Assembly (NCBI RefSeq): GCF_028372415.1
Contig: NC_092878.1
Coordinates: 137,304,250-137,368,249 of the forward strand
From: Notamacropus eugenii
Taxonomy: Eukaryota > Chordata > Mammalia > Diprotodontia > Macropodidae
Reading direction: 5' to 3'
Length of the DNA: 64,000 nt
Shown: positions 60,187-64,000 of the stretch, in pieces
Position numbering within the stretch: the first letter of the stretch is position 1
Layout of the letters: each line of letters starts with the position of its first letter
Notes under the pieces: generated by a model
Database searches by the model: none
Seen by the model: only the letters and a program-made list of their open reading frames with translations
What the model was told of the DNA's origin: nothing
Translations under genes and position numbers: made by a program

Positions 60187-63100
60187 TGGGGTGGAGCCAA
60201 GATGGCAGAGTGAGAGCAATTACTCACCTAAGCTCTTAGACAAATTCCTTCAGATACTTCTAGAAAGAGAATCTGACCAAATTTTGGAGGGGCAGAATCC
60301 AATAGGAGACAGACTGTGGCAGATTCACAGCCCAGGACAGACTGAAAGGTCGCTGGAAAGGATCTATTATGCAGGGGTAAAGGTGCACACAGCACACAGC
60401 ACAAGTGCAGCAGGGCTGAACAGGAAGCTCCAGGTGCCCTGAGGCAGAGGCCACACTGAGCCATGGAGCCCCAGGTATCTGCAGTGCCTGCTACTGAGAC
60501 TATCAGCTCGCATATTAAATGTCTGTAAGTCACCTACTTGAACTTCCCGAAGCCAAAATGGCAGAGTGATCAGTAAATGCTCTCTCCCCCTCCCATGTTG
60601 ACCTTAAAAGACTCATAAAATATTTCCCCAGAAAAATCCTGGATCAGTGGGATCAGCAGAAGGAGCAAAGCATCTCTTAGCATGTGAGGCTAAGAAGATT
60701 GCTAAGGAAGATTCCTCTTACTGTGGCTAAAGGGGACCAGTACAGGACTGAAGCTATCCCAGACAACCCCACCTCAGTGAACAGAGGGGTGGAGCCTCAC
60801 AACCACCAACAGGCGTGCCTCAGAACTCCAGGCGAAACAGGAAGACACTAGGGCAGCCTGGATCACCAACCACTGAGCTTACCTTTGCTCCAGCTCAGCT
60901 GAGGAGACCTACTGTGGCCAGACCACTCCTCCCCCACACATAACAAGCTAGCTCCAGGGGAAAGCCAGGGAAACACAAAAAGACTTCGTTTGGCCTCTGC
61001 TTTCTCATATCAGCCAGCTCAGCACTAGATTTTTTAGCTTCTAGCTGAAAGAATCAGAGGCCACAACACACAAAGCCTCATCATCATGAGTAAGAAGCAA
61101 AGCAGGAAAGAAAAGACCATAGAATCTTTCTATGTGGACAAGGACCAAAAATATGAATGCCAAAGAGGTCAGCATTGAGACTGTACTCCCATCTGAAATT
61201 TCAGAAGGGAATATGAATTGGTCACTACCACAAAGAACAACTCTTGGAAGAGCTGAAGAAGGATTTTAAAAACCAACTTAGAGAAACACAAGAAAAACTG
61301 GCCAATGATCTTAAAAGTATGAAAAAACAATTCACTGAACAACTCGTTAAAAAGAAAAATTGGAGAAATGGAAAAGGAAGCACAAAACCTAAATGGGAAA
61401 ATTGGATAAACAGAAAAGGAAGCACAAGACCTAACTGGGAAAATTGGAAAAATGGAAAAGGAAGTACAAAAACTAACTGGAGGAAATAATTCTTTAAAAG
61501 GAATAATTGGACAGATGGAAAAGGAAATGCAAAATTTACCTGAAGAAAACAAATTGATAAAAATTAGAATTGGGCAAGTAGAAGCTAATGACTCTATGAG
61601 ACATCAAGAATCAGTCAAACAAAATCTAAAGAATGAAAAAATAGAAGAAAATGCAAAATATCTGATTGGAAAAGCAACTGACCTGAAGAATAGATCCAGT
61701 GGAAAAAGACCTAAGAATTATTGGCCTAGCAGAAAGCCATGATGAAAAAAAAAGAGCCTGGAAAATATCTTCCAAGAAATCATCAAGGAAATCAGCCCAG
61801 AAGTCCTAGACCCAGAGGGTGAAATAATCATTGAAAGAATTCACCATTCACCTCCTGAAAGGGATCCCAAACTAGAAACAGCAACGAATATTGTTGTCAC
61901 ATTTCAGAACTAACAAGTGAAGGAAAAAATACTACAGGCAGTCAGAAAGAAACCATTCAAATATTGAGGAGCTATGCTCAGGATCACACAGGACCTTGCA
62001 GCTTCTACATTAAAAGATCAAAGGAATTGGAATATGATATTCCATAAGGCAAAGGAGCTGTGACTACAACCAAGGATCAATTACCCAGCAAAACTGAGCA
62101 TAATATTTCAGACAAGAAGATGGACATTCAATGAAATAAGGGATTTCAGACCTTTCTGATGAAAAGGCCAGAACTCAGTAGAAAATTAGATCTTCAAATT
62201 CAGGTCTCAAGAAAGGCATAAAAAGGTAAACAGGGGGAGGGGGAGGAAACTTGTTATTCAATATGGGCAAACTGTTTACATCTCCATAAGGGAAGATGAT
62301 ACTTGGTAATCTTGAGAACTGTTTAATTATTATGAAATATAAAAGTGATATACATAGACAGAGGGAGTTGGTATAAAGTAAACAATGTGAGGATAAAAAT
62401 GTGATTTAAGGATGTGAAAAGATTATAACAGGAGATGTGAAAAGGAGGAGGCAGAAAATGGTAAACTACATCACAGGAAGAGACATAAAATTATATTACA
62501 GTAGAGGGAAAGAGGAGAGGAAGGTGAGCATTGTTTGATATTTACTCTCACCTGATTTGGTTCAAGGAGGGAACAACAAACTTAATTAAATATATAAATC
62601 TAACTAGCTCTACAAGCAGTAGGAGGGGAAGGGGGAAAAGAAAGGGAGGGGAGGCTAAAAGGGAGGGAAGAAGTAGTAAGGGTAAAGGGGAGTAAAAGGG
62701 AGAAAGGATGAAAGAAGGAAGGGAAGACTGCAGGGGGTGGTGGTCAAAAATTAAAACTCTATTGTGGAGGGGAAGGGAGAAGGGAGAACTAAAAGCACAA
62801 ATGGTAGGAAAGAGGGTGGAGGGAAAGACACAGATAGTAATCATAACTGTCAATGTGAATGGGATGAACTCTCCCATGAAATGGAGATGGATAGCAGAAT
62901 GGATTAAAAGCTATAATCCAATCACACATTGCTTACAAGAAACACATCTGAAACAAGGGCATACACAAAGGGTAAAGGTAAAAGATTGGAGCAGAATGTA
63001 TTGTGCTTCATCTGATGTAAAAAAAGTAGGGGTAGCAATCTTAATCTCAGACAAAGCAAGAGCAGAAATAGATCTAATCAAAACAGATAAGGAAGGAAAC

Positions 63101-64000
63101 TATATCCTGCTAAAAGGCACCATAGAAAATGAAGCAATATCATTACTAAACATATATGCTCCAAGTAGTATAGCATACAAATCCTTAGAGGAGAAGTTAA
63201 GGGAGTTACAGGAAGAAATAGACAACAGAACTATACTAGTGGGGGACCTCAACCTCCCCCTCTATGAACTTGATAAATCTAACCTCAAAATAAACAAGAA
63301 GTTAAAGAGGTGAATAAAACTCTGGATTAGGTAGATATGATAGATTTCTGGAGAAAACTGAATGGACATAGAAAGGAATATACATTTTTCTCAGTGGTAC
63401 ATGGCACATATGCAAAAATTGACCATGTACTATGGTATAAAAACCTCACAATCCAGTGCAGAAAGGCAGAGATAGTGAATGCATCCTTCTCAGATCATAA
63501 TGCAATAAAAATTATATGTAATAAAAAGTCATGGAAAGACAGACCAAAAATTAATTGGAAACTAAATAATCTAATCCTAAAGAATGAGTGAGTTAAACAA
63601 TAAATCATAGAAACAATCAACAACTTCATTCAAGAGAATGACAATAATGAGACAACTACCAAATCTTATGAGATACTGTAAAAGCAGCTCTTAGAGGAAG
63701 TTTTATATCTTTAAATGCCTACTTAAATAAAATAGAGAAAGATGATATCAATGAATTGGGCATGCAGCTGAAAAAGCTAGAAAAAGAACAAATTGAAAAT
63801 CCCTAAGTAAATGCCAAATTAGGAATACTGAAAACCAAAGGAGAGATTAATAAAATTTAAATTAAGAAAACCATTGAACTAATAAAACTAAGAGTTAGTT
63901 TTATGAAAAAAGCAATGAAATTGATAAACCTTTGGTCAATTTGATTTAAAAAAAGAAAGAAGAAAACCAAATTACCAATATCAAACATGAAAAGGGTGAA
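60187..64000 (+). mobile_element. L1 LINE, 5' UTR, ORF1 and start of ORF2 (runs past right edge)
   Basis: Starts with the marsupial L1 5' end (GGAGCCAAGATGGCAGAG). ORF1 begins at about 61087 (MSKKQ..) and has a coiled-coil section with 14-residue repeats near 61359-61550. The ORF2 endonuclease domain begins near 62830 (NVNGMNSP, QETH, LNIYAP, VGDLN, SDHNAIKI). ORF1 is frameshifted and ORF2 has in-frame stops after 63590, so this copy is inactive. It lies in intron 7 of ADH gene C. Confidence 0.9.
61359..61484 (+). repeat. Three tandem 42-bp units in L1 ORF1
   Basis: Units at 61359-61400, 61401-61442 and 61443-61484, each encoding two heptads of the type IGxMEKEAQxLxGK. A related fourth unit follows at about 61506 after an 18-21 bp spacer. 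It lies in the ORF1 coiled coil. Confidence 0.75.

Noticed and set aside
61169-61552. Phe/Ser-rich minus-strand frame of 127 residues
   Set aside because: It is the reverse complement of the L1 ORF1 coiled-coil repeats.
62548-62877. Minus-strand open frame in the L1 spacer
   Set aside because: Antisense to the purine-rich inter-ORF region of the L1; the real frames are on the plus strand.

Overview
The window is genomic DNA from a marsupial. The evidence is the dense mixture of marsupial CORE-SINEs (tRNA-derived heads with MAR1/MIR-type bodies), L1 copies with the marsupial-type 5' UTR, an RTE/BovB-type LINE, L2-type fragments and several families of retroviral LTRs. I cannot say from the sequence alone whether it is an American or an Australian species.

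The only protein-coding genes I can support are medium-chain, zinc-dependent alcohol dehydrogenases (ADH). Three lie head to tail on the minus strand. At the left edge is the 5' end of ADH gene A (exon 1 at 4124-4141, exon 2 at 890-991; the rest lies outside). In the middle is a complete nine-exon gene B (10334-29360) with intact frame, splice sites and zinc ligands. It encodes 374 residues and is closest to class IV ADH (ADH7, the retinol/ethanol dehydrogenase of epithelia). At the right is the 3' end of gene C (exon 9 at 54914-54938, exon 8 at 57063-57201), also ADH7-like. Order and orientation match the vertebrate ADH cluster. Homology between copies extends into introns, promoters, 3' UTRs and flanks, and includes shared old repeats, so the three genes arose by tandem duplication.

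Layout: 1-4141 gene A 5' part; 4142-10333 intergenic, with SINEs, L2/L3-like LINE pieces, a nearly full-length 7SL RNA pseudogene (5971-6262) and a long GGAGA-type array; 10334-29360 gene B, whose introns carry SINEs, L2, RTE, LTRs and microsatellites; 29361-54913 intergenic, with a twice-deleted L1, solo LTR fossils of at least three families (two near-identical LTRs in opposite orientation), L1 3' ends and SINEs; 54914-57201 gene C 3' part; 57202-60185 gene C intron 7 with L2 and MIR; 60187-64000 the 5' part of a plus-strand L1 running out of the window.

I found no CRISPR, tRNA gene, operon or bacterial-type feature. The most notable items are the ADH7 expansion with an unusual Leu47 in the intact gene, the shared repeats that date the duplications, the 7SL pseudogene, the mosaic LTR pair, and the 42-bp coiled-coil repeats in the L1 ORF1.
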